A stretch of DNA of 64,000 nucleotides from Pontederia crassipes (GCA_030549335.1 CM060193.1:45369391-45433390); one strand, 5' to 3'. Numbered from the stretch's first letter, positions 1 through 12,978 are shown. Notes: generated by a model not told the origin, from the letters alone. Program-made: numbers and translations.

Positions 1-540
1 AATGCTATCTCGGTGATGTCACTCAACTATATACCTTGACATTTTTTACTTTGACTACTCAACACACTGACTTCAGCGAAAGACTTAAATACAATATGTG
101 GAAGCTATTTACACAATCGTTAATGACCTGTGGGTTATGGGCTTACAACTATCCAATAGGAGACCATATTAATGTTCACATCTAGTGTGCATATCACCCG
201 TCAGAGGAGCCACCAACTATCTCACCATCGCCATCTTTATCATATTTACGGATCCAAGTACAGGAAAAAGTCCAATAAACTCAATATGTAGAGTCCCTCG
301 TAATAATAAACAATATAAATCATGCCAATAATAATAATCATATGCATAATGATAAGCAATATCAATATTATCATCTCAATACAATCTCAATTATCAATAT
401 GTATTATCCATCAGTCATAAAAATCAATTATCATCCTTTATCATCAACCATAAAGGTAATAACAATGTCATAACAATAGCATCAACAATAAGATCAGCAA
501 TCAATTATCTTAACAATCAACCAATTTTTACTTCACTTTA

Positions 541-960
541 CTTCAACCATAGAAGCTGTAATTCAATAATCGTTTATCATACTTCAACCACGAAGGCTGC
601 AATTCAATTATTTATTTCAAACAATTATCTCTCTATACTTCAACCATAAAGGCTACAATTTCAATTCAATTAATATTAACATCAATCATAAAGGTTGCAA
701 TTCAATATCAATCAATCATCCATTCTTATTCTTCAATGTTACAATTATCTTTTTATCTTTAACTTCAACTATAAAGGTTGCAATTATCTTTTTATCTTTG
801 ACTTCAACTATAAAGGCTGCTTCAACCATGAGTGTTGCATTATACTTCAACTGCTTCAACCACAAGGGCCGCATTATACTTCAACCATAATGCTTGTTTA
901 TTACGTATTCTTATCTTTTGAGTTATCTTTCAACCACAAGGACTGCTTCAACCATATACC
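541..960. repeat. Degenerate interspersed repeat, TTCAACCAYRAAGGCTGC
   Basis: About ten imperfect copies of a word close to TTCAACCATAAAGGCTGC are spaced at irregular 20-80 base intervals, separated by AT-rich spacers such as AATTCAATTATC. Copies vary at a few positions (CCATAA, CCACGA, CTATAA, CCACAA), so the array is old. The irregular spacing argues against a satellite and fits subrepeats of an LTR or untranslated region. Confidence 0.6.
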
Positions 961-2075
961 ATATAGGCTACTATGAGAACTCTCCCAATTTTAGGTATCT
1001 TGCATTTTTTATCTTGATTAACTTATGACGTCTATCTTTACTTTATTTAAATTTTCTTTCCAATCTTAGATGCACAAGGCATCAATTAATTAATATGAGA
1101 TCAATATCATAATAATATTATCAAATATAAATAAAAATACAATCATCACAATTAAACATACTTTAATAACTTAAAATTCTTTTTCTATCTTCAGAACCTC
1201 AGGCCGAGTGGGGTAGAACCCAGGCTAATTCAGTTCCATACCAATTCCAATTCGATAAACAGAACTCAAGCCGGATTGCCTTAGTTCATCTCATAATTTT
1301 CATCTTTAGCAGAACTCGAGTCGGGTCCTCTGAAACTCGGGCCAACCCGATTCTATCCAATCCTATAACATCTTCTTCATGGAAACCCCAAACTATCCGA
1401 AACCCTGTTTGAATCCTATTTAATTTATGTTCATCCCTTGAAATCAACGGAATCCGGGCCAACTAAGTTGGAACTCGATCTAGATTCTTACTAATCTTTC
1501 GTGTCGCGCTCGGGTTACATAACTCGGGCCGCGTACCTTGAAAAATCGGGTCGGGTTCATGTGAACTCGGTTCAAATCAATCCGATTGCCACTTGGATTC
1601 TAAAGAACTCAGGCCAGGCAGTACAGAACTCATGTCGGCTTCAGCTGTCGTCGGGAAGTTACATTTTCAGTGCAACTTCTGGTCCTATTTTCTATGTGAT
1701 TAGTCATGCAGATCAATTCACAATTCATCTGTACAATAGTCAATACTTAGGGACAAGGGTCCTCGGAGTCTATACCGATGAAAATCGTCGATATAGGGAT
1801 CCCCTACGTACCTTAAGTTGGTTGAAAAATCAACTATGTTCCTATTGTCTATGGACTATACGGACGTCATGACTTTGGCCGATGATTCCTCCCTATTGAC
1901 ATCCAAAAACCTTCGGCTACTACTTATATCTTGTTCTCCTCTGTCGGGACTTCGAAATGGTATATCGCACGCACTCTCAAGTGCATTGGTTTGTGAGAAA
2001 ATAAAAGAGAAAGAGTGGCTCTCGTGCAAAAATTTTGTGGAGGCAAATAATACTTTCTAGCCACCCTTTAAAGCC

Positions 2076-2083
2076 TATTTATA
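2076..2083 (-). promoter_or_regulatory. TATA box, minus strand
   Basis: The minus strand reads ACTATAAATAGGC, a strong plant TATA-box match in an otherwise noncoding stretch. It would direct transcription toward lower coordinates, into the CGGG/CTCG-rich block. It may be the core promoter of an LTR; activity is inferred only. Confidence 0.4.
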
Positions 2084-3184
2084 GTTCTCAACTAGGGTTT
2101 TTGACTCTCGTTGGGTCTTGCCTATTTCTATATCAATCATCACAATCCATTCATATTTACCTTATGTCAAATATTCAGATTGAATTAAATTCGAATTTCA
2201 CTAATTATTCCATAACCATACTTATTAAAAATCTATCTCTACTCAAATTCATTTTTATCTCTTCTATAACTTCTTTTAATCAGACTCTTCTTTCACCTTT
2301 TTTCTTTTATTTCTTTTTTTCTCTAACTTTTGGAATTATTTAATTCCACAATATTTTATCATTTAAATTTTAGATTAAAATAATAATAAATATTATTTTA
2401 ATGCCTGAAACATTTATAAGTCATAAAACTTTCAATCCTATCATATTTGAGAGTCCTATATCCATTAAATATTATTTTAGACCTCAAATCAAATTAAAAT
2501 TCCTAATCTCAATTTAATTATGATTCGGACTCCTAATAGAATTTACTCTTTCTTTCTTTTCCTTTTTTCCTTTTCAATTTCCCCTTTTTATCCATTAACT
2601 TGGTCTAAATTACTTTATTGCCCTTATTGAAATCTTGGAGTGTTAGAATATGCATGATTCATCATATAACAATTGCATCTGAAATATCAAAAGATGAATA
2701 GTAACTCAAATATCAGAAGATGAATCATCTCGAACACTCATTCAGACGAAATACAATTGCATTTCATAAAGTCAATCCATAACATACCACATATGCATTT
2801 CAATTGCACCATCAATTGATAAATCAGTTCAACATACTTTTCATATAAACTTGTTGAAATACGCATTCAGTACATATAACAATCAATGTCACACCGAATT
2901 CAAAAGAGGTGAATACATAGAGTAGGAGAAACCAACTTACCTATAAGATCTAACAAAAAGTTTTCCTTTCCTTTTTCACTACTTTACTCTTCTACTCTAC
3001 AACAATAATAATAAGAAACACATTACTACTATGATCTGAACACAATCCTACCTCACATGAAACATAATTAATTGACACTTAAGTATTTACTCTTATAACT
3101 TAAGTAACTATCTAGCATAAGGATTGACTTAATATTATGACATATTGCACACATAGTAAAGAAAAATTCATGTCTTTTTATATA

Positions 3185-4535
3185 CACTACAAGAAAATCG
3201 AAGAATAGTGACCCAATGAACGAGATGCTAATGGGGCGCGATTGCATTTCTAGAACATATAGCGTCACTTTAGCATCCAAATAGCGCCGATAAAATGCGA
3301 CGTCGGTAATCGGTGGCTAATGACGTTGCAATAGAGTCAACAAAGGCGAAGACGCTACTAGTGCCATCGGCAGACGCTATCTCGACGTTACGAAATCGCG
3401 GAGTAGGCGGAGGGCGGGTCGGGGAGACAGAGGGAGGCGAACAGCGGAGCAGGCGACGGCGGAGGAGGGCGAAGGGCGGTGGAGGAGGGCGGTGGATGGC
3501 ACCAGACATAGGAGCACAAACGGTGGAGAGTGGGCCACGGAGGGAACAGAGGAGGCGGAGGGCGGGCCACGGAGGAGTCGGAGGATTCGGAGGAGCCGGA
3601 GGGCGGAGGGCGGAGGGTGGAGGGTGGCGGGCCGCGGGCTGCAGAAGAGGTGGAAGAGGCCGGCGGTCGCAGTCGGTAACCGAGGGCAGTGGAATCGGAG
3701 CAAGGCCAATGGTCATAGTCGACAACCGATCTGAGGGCAGTTAACAAACGGCGGTCGCGATCGCATTCGACAATCTCAACGGCGATCGCAGTCACAGTCG
3801 GTGGAGGAGGCAACGGTCACAGTTGTCGGTCGTCGGACGTCGGTCCTCGACAGTGGAAGTGGAAGAATTCTAAAAAGTGAAAAGTAAAAAATGGGGAAGA
3901 AACTAGGGATTTAAGGTCAATTTTTAGCGTCTCCAATGTTGCGACGCTCGTTAGACACGGATGTAACTCCATATTGGCACCGCGTATATATCGACGCTAT
4001 TTCAACATGATATTATTTATTTTCTAAGTTCCCACATAAATATATAATGTATGTATGCATATATATTAGTTTTATATATATACTATAAGTGTATATTCAT
4101 ATGCAATTCATATGTATTTTATAAATACATGTGTTACGTATAAATTAATTTTAAGTTTATAAGTATATGTGTGTATATATATATACATATACGTATATAT
4201 ATGTATATGTATATATATAATGCATATATATATATGCGTGTATCTATATGTCTATATATGTGCGAGATTAAGTGACAATAACATGTATAAGTATACGTAT
4301 TAAAAGTATATATGCGTATGTATACGTTTATATGTGCGAGATTAAGTGATAATAATATGTATATGTGTACTATAAACATGTTATATATAAGCATAAGTAT
4401 ATATGTGTATTTATATGTCAAAATATGCCCAATTAAGTGGGTGTAATAAAACGTTGGCCTCGGAGGCGCTATAGAAATGCTAATGTGTGGCTAAATCATA
4501 CTAGCGTCGATGTAGCGTCTTCATCATCTTAGCAT
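3185..4535 (+). mobile_element. CACTA-type transposon, partial (family 1)
   Basis: The left end is a canonical CACTA terminus, CACTACAAGAAAATCG. Behind it are subterminal words of the type TAGCGTC, GACGCTA and GCGCTAT (3235-3360, 3930-4010, 4450-4535), as expected for transposase-binding repeats. Between them lie a GC-rich core (about 3377-3850) and an AT-rich block of TATATG runs (4010-4440). No transposase is present, so the copy is non-autonomous. The matching right terminus (CTTGTAGTG) was not found; the element is truncated or cut by the LTR that follows. The long overlapping frames in the GC-rich core on both strands are composition artefacts. Confidence 0.65.
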
Positions 4536-4577
4536 CCAGTTTGAAGCTCTTATGCAAAAAGAATTTGAGATAAGTTT

Positions 4578-5520
4578 TGTAGGAGAGCTCACTTTTTTTA
4601 TGCAACACAACCGGTCGATCGGCCATGGTGATCGGACGATCGATATCAAGCGAGAGAAATGATGATACTATACCGGTCAATGGTCCGGTCATTGCATCCA
4701 TCAGTGAAGAGATGAATTTCAGAAATGTCGAGACTACACCGGTCAATGGTTCAGTCATTGCATCGGTCGACTGATCAACTCAAAGGCCCATTCAAGAATA
4801 TCAAGACTATACCGGTCAAGTGTCCGATCGATCGACTGGACAGCGGATAAAATTGCAGATATGGCGCAACGGTCATATTGACCGATTGATCGATCCATTA
4901 AAGCGATCGATCGGTCACAAAGACAAATGAACAATTACAACTATTTTTAAAGAGAAGATTATGCAAGATTTTTTGGACGCATTAAACACCTATAGAAACC
5001 TATAAAAGGAATGCCAAAATCTGAAGAAAAGTCATCCAAGCAAGTAAGATCGTTCTAAAGATTCTTTCAAGTTCTTGAGCCCAAAGTTGCAAATTCGTCC
5101 CTTTTTCTTCTAAGCTTTAAGTGTGAGAACATTTTGAAAAAGAAGAGAATTAGAGGGAAATATTATTTTTGATCCAGTGAAGTTGAGAGCTTTTTGTAAG
5201 AAGAGATGTGTCTTGCCTCTTGAGCGGAGAAAAATGCGAGTGGTGTAAAGAGGGTTGTTCTCTCCCTACAAGAAAAGAGAAAGATAGTGGATTTCTAGTA
5301 ATCTCGAGGTCAAAAAGTTGGAGTGGAAATGTAAGCCAAAAAGTTGAGGCTGAACTTCGTCAACATATTGTATCTCTTTGTGTTTGCTCTTTATCTCTCA
5401 CTTACTCTTTATTGTTATTTGCTTGTGATTAATTTTATTGATTTTCCGAAAGTAATTTCACGAAAAAAATTAATACATCAATTCACCCCCCACCCCCCTC
5501 TTGGTGCTTTCGATCCTACA
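4578..5520 (+). mobile_element. Probable copia-type solo LTR
   Basis: The stretch opens with TGTAGGAG and closes with GATCCTACA, an LTR-style inverted TG...CA end. Just before the end is a C-rich tract (ATTCACCCCCC...CCTCTTGGTGCTTTCGATCC), which closely resembles the 3' end of many plant Ty1/copia LTRs. The upstream half carries several CCGGTCGATCG/CGATCGACCGG-type palindromes. No primer-binding site follows 5520 and no internal coding region is attached. I found no 5-bp target duplication (flanks AGTTT and TTAAG), so it may be truncated instead of a clean solo LTR. Confidence 0.55.
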
Positions 5521-7007
5521 TTAAGATGGGTCTTATAAAACAAATTAGGAATGGTGTTAGTACTCATGCATTTTACTATCCTTGGCTATTTGATGTTCCG
5601 TTTAGTCTTTTGCCTACTTATATTAATGTGGATTCTCTACTGTCTTTGCTTATGGTTGCAGACATGATTTGTTTTCAAAATTGAATATGGCTTTGTTGGT
5701 AGAATGCTTTTGTAATATCCACGATTGAATCCATATTAGATTATACATTATATGATTATAATCAATTGAATTTATGTGTTATAGTATAATTTTTTATGCC
5801 ACGTATTGATACAATAAGAATTTATAAAATTTAATTAAAGCATTAAAATATTATTAATAATCATATCACTCTAAATTATATACTCATATGGTTAACTATG
5901 CATGTAATTTGTTAACATTTGGGTTAAGTCTAATGGACCAATTAAATATCGCCAAGTGCCATATGGGAAATATATATGTATAACAATAATTAGTGTATAT
6001 AAAATACGTGAATAAATTATATGGTTTATATTATACTAATGGATATTTAATAATAATTAATCCATGTTAATTAAGGATGAAATTAATAATTTTAAATGTC
6101 AAATTTTTATTGGACAAAAATATTAACTCATGGCATGCAAGCTACAAACAAAGCAAGCAGCTTGCCACCTCATGTTTGGCTGATTTTTACAACCACCTTT
6201 CTCATGTGATAAAAATTCGAAAAAAATCTTTTAGTCTCATTTATATGTCTAGAAACAACACCTAAATTCCCAAATCCTGATTGTTCCTGTGGAGGTCAGA
6301 GGAAATTCTACATGATCGATCGCTCAAGGTGACAGTTCTATCCCTAGTGTGAGGGTCCTTTTCATGATCATCTTATATTCATCAATACTTCTCCAAAAAT
6401 TATGAAATTTAGTAAGGTTTCTACCCTCTGAGCTGCTTTCGTTTAGCTTTGGAATCAAGTTACTCAAATGTCTATATAAAAAAGTTATATTCTTGTCTTT
6501 AATTATCATTCTGTTCGCCAAAACTGTTACCCAACTTTGTAAATTATATACTAAATTCAATATGCCATAGAATTAAGTGATAATTTAGTATTAAAGCTAA
6601 TATTTACAATTAGAATAATTCAAAAATGATATGCGTAGTGAAAGTTATAAATATTTTATCGAGTCTTACTCAGTTTGTTAGGATGAAACTTAGGGTAGAT
6701 TATGCTAATGTTTGTTAAATTTATTATGTTCAGTACAGATAGATATCAATCCAAGGAATTTTATAAGTTGCACATTAAGAAGTCTACTATTGGTGAAAAT
6801 TAAAAGTACCATAATAGGTAATGTTTATTATTTTATATAAATTATAAAAGTACGATCGCTCTGTCAGAACACAAAAACACCATGAAAGTTAGGCTGAATC
6901 TTGATTTTCCTAAGAACATACCCCAATGAAATAAGATATGAAACTTTTACAAATTAATGATTCTGTAATATGGAACTAATAAAAATTGGAATGATGCCAA
7001 TTGGTTA
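5521..7007. other. AT-rich intergenic stretch
   Basis: No gene, repeat array or transposon terminus was recognised. The scattered short frames have no motif and no flanking splice signals that would join them. Confidence 0.6.
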
Positions 7008-8035
7008 TGTTACAAGAAAACTACCGCTTAACTGACGCCAGATAGCGTCTCAACATTTAGTGATGCTAAGTTGACGTCACGAGCGCCGTTATAGCGTCTC
7101 AGTTGAGTCCTAGACAGGAGACGCTACTTGCTTCCCAATAGTGTCACATTAGCGTTATCATAGCATTTCACGTAATAGACGCTAAATAAGGCGCTATAGA
7201 GACGCCAATTAGTCGCTATTATTGTGCTCCATAGAGCGAAACTGTGTGGGAGAACCTACGTTGGCGTCTAACTAGCGTCGACACCTTTCGACGCGACTCT
7301 AGCATCGCAGACACGGAGACGCTATCTCAACTCTATATAGGAACCATTACGGGCGCTGTATGTTTGCGTGGTGTTGGCGCCGACTGGTGCGACGCTACGT
7401 GGCATCACATTTAAGGCGACGCTAATTAGACGCCAATGTAATGACATATTCCCCTGTTGCTTATACATGTAACACATACAACGCTTAAATGGCACTATTT
7501 TAACACTTACTTTGTGTCTCATAACTATATATGTTTTAAGAACATATATGTTAATTAAGAAATAAATAACTATATATACGCTATCTATATTTATATAACT
7601 ATATGTTATCTATATATTTTGATGCAACCCCATATATGTTGATATATATTATCTATACTATACTTTAACGAATAAATAAATTAAATATTATATGTGTACC
7701 TTCAACATATAATATGTATTCTTAGATAATTACTTATATATGCCTATATCATATGAGCATTCCTAAATATATATTTGTATAAGTTACTTATATTCAAGAA
7801 GTTACTTATATGCATACAATATACAACATACCTTAATTATACATATATTATTTTTATATTCTTAATCATGGAATTATGATGGTTGAATTAAGTGACATGA
7901 TATCCCACTTATGCATACAAAATATTCTACTTTAGCGTCACAGTGGAGACTCAATAGCGTCTTCGAAGTGTCACACTAGCGCCGCAATTTTAGTCGACGC
8001 TACAAAGGCACTATTGGCGTTGCGTCTCTCTTTGC
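7008..8035 (+). mobile_element. CACTA-family fragment (same family as 3185-4535)
   Basis: The left edge reads TGTTACAAGAAAACTACC, a decayed form of the CACTACAAGAAAA terminus, in the same orientation as the element at 3185. It is followed by dense TAGCGTC/GACGCTA words in both orientations (7040-7420 and 7925-8030) flanking an AT-rich block (7440-7920), the same order of parts as in the first copy without the GC-rich core. No right terminus is visible; the fragment runs into copia-derived DNA at about 8150. Confidence 0.6.
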
Positions 8036-10343
8036 ACAAGCATTCATTAGTAGCATCATAAATAATATCATAAACATAAATGTGAACTATTAAAATGTTA
8101 TTTTTCATATGTTTTAAAAATAGTGTCATTTTTTCCTTTTTTAAAATCATTTTCAATTAAAAATGAACTCAATCTTTCATACCAAGCTCAAAAAGCTTGT
8201 TTCAATTCATAAAGAGATTTTGAAAGTTTAAAAACATAATTAAGGGTATCTGAATTTTTAAAACTTTGAGATTGTTCAACATAAACTTCCTCATTTATAA
8301 AACCATTTTAAAAAGCTGATTTTACATCCATTTAAAAAAGCTTAAAACCTTTATAACATTGTAAAAATCAAAAGCATTCAAATTGCCTCAAGTCTAGTAA
8401 CGGGAGCAAAAGTTTTGTTAAAATCAATCCCTTCAATTTGTGAGTAACCATTGGCCACTAATCTAGCTTTGTTTCTCACAATGATATCATTTTCATCTAA
8501 TTTATTTCGAAAGATCCATTCGGTTCCAATAATTGGATGGTCATTGGGTCTTTCCACAAGTTTTCACACTTAATTTCTTTCAAAATTATTTAATTCTTCA
8601 TGCATCGCATTTATTCAATTTGGATTTTCAAATGCTTCATCTATCTTATTGGGTTCAAAATTAGCAATAAATGTTGAAAAAGTACATAAATTTTTTAAAG
8701 AGTTTCTAGTTGTTATACCTTTATTTATATTACATATAACTTGATCAAGTGGATGTAACGAGGCATGTCTCCAATTTCTTTGAATGATTTGATTCTCCTC
8801 TATTCAAAGTTCTTCCATTTCTTCTACATTTCGAGGGCCAACTTTAGCTTCCTCCAAGTTCTCATTTTGCACATCATCAAGTTGTTTTGCACTTCAACTA
8901 TTTATTCTTCATCATCATGCACGTGTTTGCTCATCAAAAAATTGTTACTCTCGTTGAATTTAACATTAATAGACTCTTCAACAATTAATGTTCTTTTGTT
9001 ATATACTCTATAAGATTTAATGGTATTAGAATAACCAAGAAAAATACAATCATCACATTTAGCATTAAATTTGCCTAGTTTATCTTTGACATTCAAAATA
9101 TAACATTTATAACCAAAAAATTTGAAATAATAAATATTGGGTTTCTTTCTATATACACTTCAAAATATGTTTTTTTCTCAAGATGCTTAAGTAGAATCCT
9201 ATTAAGAACATAGCATGATGATGTGTTTACGACCTCTACTCAAAAATATTTTGGTAATTTATTTTCATTTAAAATTGTTCTAGTCATTTCTTGTATAGAC
9301 CTATTTTTTTTTCTTTCTACTACTCCATTTTGTTGAGGTGTCCTAAGAGTGGAAAAATTATGAGCAATTCTATTTTTTTCTCAAAAAACAACTCAAATTT
9401 ATGATTTTCAAATTCTCCTCCATGGTCATTTCTACTTTTTGAATTTTTTTGTTCAAATTTATTTTGAAGTCTTTTTGTAAATTTAGAAAACATGTTTATT
9501 GTTTCATTTTTACTACCAAAAAAATAGTCTAAGTGAAACGAGAGAAATCATCAACAATCACAAATACATATCTTTTTCTTCCTAAACTTGCAACATCAAT
9601 AGGTTCAAATAAATTAAAATGTAAAAGTTCCAAAGACTAATAGGTCCTTTTAATTTAAACAGACTTTTGGTTTGTTTACCTTTTATGCATGAATCATAAA
9701 TATTATTTATCTCAAATTTAACCTTAGGCAAATATCTAACCAATTCATGATCTGAAAGTTTATTTAGTAATCTGTAGTTTGCATGTCCTAATCTTCTATG
9801 TCAAAAATGTATATCATCATGCATAGCATTAAGATATTTTTCATTTTTCAAATTATCAAAATCAATTTTGTATATATTAATGTACATAAGATCCATGTGT
9901 AAAACTTTATTGTTTTCATCTAATATCAAACATTTGTCCTTTTCAAATTTGATTAAATAGTTTTTATCATATAGTTGACTTATGTTAATTAAGTTACGTT
10001 TTAAGTTTTCAACTAGCCAAACATTTCCTAAATACACTTTGTATTTCTTACCAACATTACACATATTAATTACTCTTCATTTGCTATTGTCTCCCAAGGT
10101 GATTTTTCCTCCATTTTTCTTTTTCAAAGTGATGAAATTTGATGCTTCGCCAGTCATGTCTTGAGCATCCACTATTCAAAAATTATTTACCTTCGTTGTA
10201 CTTTAAAGCTTCCTACAAGAAAGAAAGAGTCTCATCTTTTTTATACCCAAACTTGTTTGGGCCCATCTTAGTTAGAAATAGTTCTTTTTGGGATCCAAAT
10301 TTTCTTCATCCCTTTACTTATTTCTTGTCTAATTATGCAATCA

Positions 10344-10352
10344 TAAAAATAA
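10344..10352. repeat. 9-bp target duplication of MULE-1, left copy
   Basis: TAAAAATAA at 10344-10352 is repeated exactly at 11260-11268, directly flanking the inverted-repeat element. Nine base pairs is the usual Mutator-like target duplication. Confidence 0.85.
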
Positions 10353-11259
10353 GGGTTATTTCCTCTCACCACCTCTAAACTATCGCGATTGTCCACATCT
10401 AACCCCAAACTACGAACTTCATTATTTGGGTCCCTAAACTTTTACAATTTTTCTAATTTGATCATTCCGTTCAATTCCGTCGACTTCTCCGTTATTTTTT
10501 ATTTTTCACACTTGTGAAAAGTCCATTATACCTCTACCCTTAAGTGTTAATTCATTTTTTCATATAATATATATATATAATTTTTAAAAAAAAAGAGAGG
10601 GGGTCGCCACCCCCCCCCCCTTCGTGAGTAGGGAAAGGGGGGGCGTCACTGCGTCGTCGTCTTTCCCTACGCCAGCGTGCGCAGGGAATGACCGGGGGGT
10701 TGTCGCCCTCCTCTTTGTCATTGTCAGCACTCTCTCTTTCCCTACGTCGACGTGCACAAGGAAAGACCGGGATGCCCCCCCCCCCCCCCCCCCGCCAGCG
10801 CCGACAACGACGATGATGCAGAGGGGGGCGGCGACTCCCCTGTGTCGGCACTGATGTCGACGACGGCGCAGAGGGGGGCAGAGACTCCATCTCCCCCCTC
10901 CCCACTCCCCCCCTCTGCGTCGTCGGTGGCGCAGACGACGACGTCGGGGGGTCCCCCGTCGATGACAACAGAGGGGGCGGCAACCCCCCCCCCCCCCCTC
11001 TTTTTTTCCTTTTTTTAAGTTATTTATATATATTATTATATATTACTTTATGAAAAATGAACTAACTCAAGGGGAGGGGGATATAATGGACTTTTCACAA
11101 ATGTTAAAGATAAAAAATAACGAAGAAGTCGACGAAATTGAATGGAAGGATCAAATTGGAAAAATCGTAAAAATTTAGGGACCCAAAAAATGAAATTCGT
11201 AGTTTGGGGTTAAATGTGAAAAATCACGATAGTTTAGGAGTGGTCAGAGGAAATAATCC
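10353..11259. mobile_element. MULE-1 copy 1: non-autonomous Mutator-like element
   Basis: Terminal inverted repeats of about 200 bases (10353-10560 and 11040-11259) begin GGGTTATTTCCTCT and end AGAGGAAATAATCC. A perfect 9-bp target duplication flanks it. Long inverted repeats with 9-bp duplications define Mutator-like elements. The interior (about 10600-11010) is GC-rich and low in complexity, with C runs of up to 19 bases and a repeated TTTCCCTACG...GTGC(G/A)CA(A)GG(G)AA motif, in sharp contrast to the AT-rich arms. It encodes no recognisable protein; frames in it are composition artefacts. It may be captured DNA, as in Pack-MULEs, but no source is identifiable. A second, smaller copy lies at 54516-54947. 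Confidence 0.88.
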
Positions 11260-11340
11260 TAAAAATAATGTCCTTCATATCCACAATGAAAATCTTTATC
11301 TTTTAGTATATTCTAAAGGAGACTTTCCACATAAATCAAA

Positions 11341-12392
11341 ACAAATATATGTCTGCATCCTATTTTTTTAATATATAAATTTTGATGTATTAAAAAGTGA
11401 AGGACGATTAATCGATTGATCTTAAAAAAATTAAATCCACTTGATGCAACTCTAAAGATGTTTAAATTTTAAAAGCAAGAGCAATTTTTTTCTTTTCAAA
11501 TTAAGTATTTGAATCCATATTCATTCGTGAACTCCATTTTCTTCTCTGTTCCAATCCGAAGAAGGTTCTGTTGCTTGCTGATTCAAATACTGTCTTTTTC
11601 CTCGCTGTCTGCTTTTTTTTTCCTTCAGGGTGATGGATCAGATATAAACATGCAGCATAAGGAGTGTTGTCTGCAATCTCAAATCTAAAATGTTTGGCAG
11701 CAACATGCAGGCCATGTTTGTCTGCAAACTATATTTGTCCATTTGGCATTCTAGAGGTGTCGCTTGTCGAGTCTGCAGGCATCATTTTTTTTCTCTCTTA
11801 TGTACGTTGTTTGAGAAGCAGACGACGATATGGAACTTTCTGCTTCTGTTCTTCTGCATAAACAGTTTTCCCTCTACCTTTTCTTTTCTCAAATTTGTTT
11901 GTGACACTATTTTCTGAGCTCCTTGATCACCCGTGCTTTCTGGATTTCCTTGTTTTGTTCTGGTTGATTCACTGTGTTAAGCCTACGGATCCATTCATCC
12001 AAAAGTAAGAACAGCAGCTTCAGTGATATGTTTAGGCTTCATTATTTTGCTTCCCTACTTTATGTCTTGTTGCCTGCGTTGGGGGACCCTTTTGCTTTTG
12101 GAATTGTAATGGCGTTGATGGTAGAATTGACTTCAGTTGCAAAAACTGAGCATGTTTCCTTAATTCTCATGTTTTTTTTTTACTATAAGACTTACCTGAT
12201 CTTTCATAGCTCTTGTTTGTTCAACTCTTTTTGTTCTAAATCTACTTAAGAATCTGTTTCTATCATTATAGAACTGCGACTACAGTCATGTTATAAGAAA
12301 TGCAAACATCTCGACCGCAAAAAGTATGTTGCCTTCGTTTCGGTGCCCAATAAATACGAGTTCAGATTACAAAATATTCTTGTCCTCTCCTG
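11341..12392. other. Noncoding stretch upstream of the small membrane-protein gene
   Basis: No coding frame with recognisable features is seen. From about 11530 the sequence is T-rich with scattered splice-like signals (for example TTTCCTTCAG at 11629). It could hold 5' untranslated exons of the gene whose coding region starts at 14641, but I cannot define an exon. Confidence 0.3.
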
Positions 12393-12407
12393 ATCAATTC
12401 ATAAATA

Positions 12408-12578
12408 CAACAACAACAAAGTCTTATCTTACTAGGTGGGGTTGGCTACATGGATCAAACGACGCCGTTGATCCATGTTCATGAGATTCGACAGGGCTTT
12501 ACGCTGACTGTCGAGACCTAACACAACCCTCATCCTTTATCCAACTTTGGATCGACTATAAAACATAGGCGGAGTTTA
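12408..12578 (-). mobile_element. SINE family 1, copy 1, with LINE-like 3' end
   Basis: A 171-bp element read on the minus strand runs from AAACTCCGCCTATGTTTTATAG to a short (TTG)n tail. It is flanked by an exact 15-bp target duplication, ATCAATTCATAAATA (12393-12407 and 12579-12593), showing target-primed retrotransposition. Its last 40-65 bases match the 3' end of the LINE at 20197-21013. Copies at about 17742 and 22151 share the same 5' start, so this is a defined short element and not a randomly truncated LINE. No clear tRNA-type A and B boxes were recognised. Confidence 0.8.
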
Positions 12579-12978
12579 ATCAATTCATAAATAGTTGCAT
12601 TTTTTTTTTGTTATATTCAATTTTTCACTTTAGGGAGTTGTGAGCTCTCATTATCATCTTGTAACTATGCAAACAAAACAGGTGTCAACATCATCTTAGA
12701 TGTACTTATGGTCATCTTGAAAGTGGAAACATATAGGCACTTGTAGCCTTGGAGAAGAAAACATTGTCCCCTTGTCATTCTTGTTGTAAGACACTTTGTA
12801 ATTATGGCGGCATCTCACGTTCACTAAAATTTCCTTCCAAGCAAAGGTCTCTCTCCAGATGAGATGTTCTTAAAGCTTTTAGTATTGGAATTGGTGAATA
12901 TTTCAGGGTCCCTTGTTTCTCACATCGGATTCGTTCACGTGAGTTTAAGGGAATCTGAGTATTACTAATTAACAGTAT

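Larger units (their letters stand above)
1..3184. other. Noncoding, probably retroelement-derived stretch
   Basis: No credible gene is visible; reading frames here are short and lack recognisable motifs. The stretch holds a degenerate repeat field (541-960), then about 450 bases with many copies of words such as AACTCGGGCC and GAACTCG (about 1190-1640), then a minus-strand TATA box near 2080. This mix of subrepeats, a GC-richer zone and a core promoter is what one expects of a large LTR or LTR-retrotransposon untranslated region read on the minus strand. I could not find either LTR boundary, so this is inference. 2300-3184 is AT-rich without further structure. Confidence 0.35.
8150..11340 (-). 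pseudogene. Decayed Ty1/copia gag-pol interior, interrupted by a MULE
   Basis: Read on the minus strand, the parts come in copia order. First is a gag zinc knuckle (HCGYEGHYFYDC, with the first Cys of CCHC apparently lost). Then come a protease-like NSGCSRH segment near 10160, a GAG-pre-integrase segment (9801-10064) running on to HRRLGHANYRLLNKL, integrase remnants (about 9300-9660), a C-terminal integrase piece with CDDCIFLGYSN (8902-9096), and a reverse-transcriptase start with WIFRNKLDE and [13 protein letters not shown] (about 8390-8530). Many stops and frameshifts separate these pieces, so nothing is functional. No LTRs could be assigned. The zinc knuckle is split by the insertion at 10353-11259 and reads through once that insert is discounted. 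Confidence 0.85.

Noticed and set aside
3270..3813. Several long overlapping open frames on both strands
   Set aside because: All lie in the GC-rich core of a CACTA element; residues are mostly Arg, Gly, Pro and Ser, with no domain, and frames are open on both strands at once, as composition alone produces.
4571..4583. AGTTTTGTAGGAG as a decayed right end of the first CACTA element
   Set aside because: It matches the expected TTTTCTTGTAGTG poorly and is better explained as the start of an LTR (TGTAGGAG...).
10552..11018. Proline- and serine-rich frames on both strands
   Set aside because: They sit inside the C-run-rich insert of MULE-1 and reflect base composition; copy 2 of the element lacks the insert.
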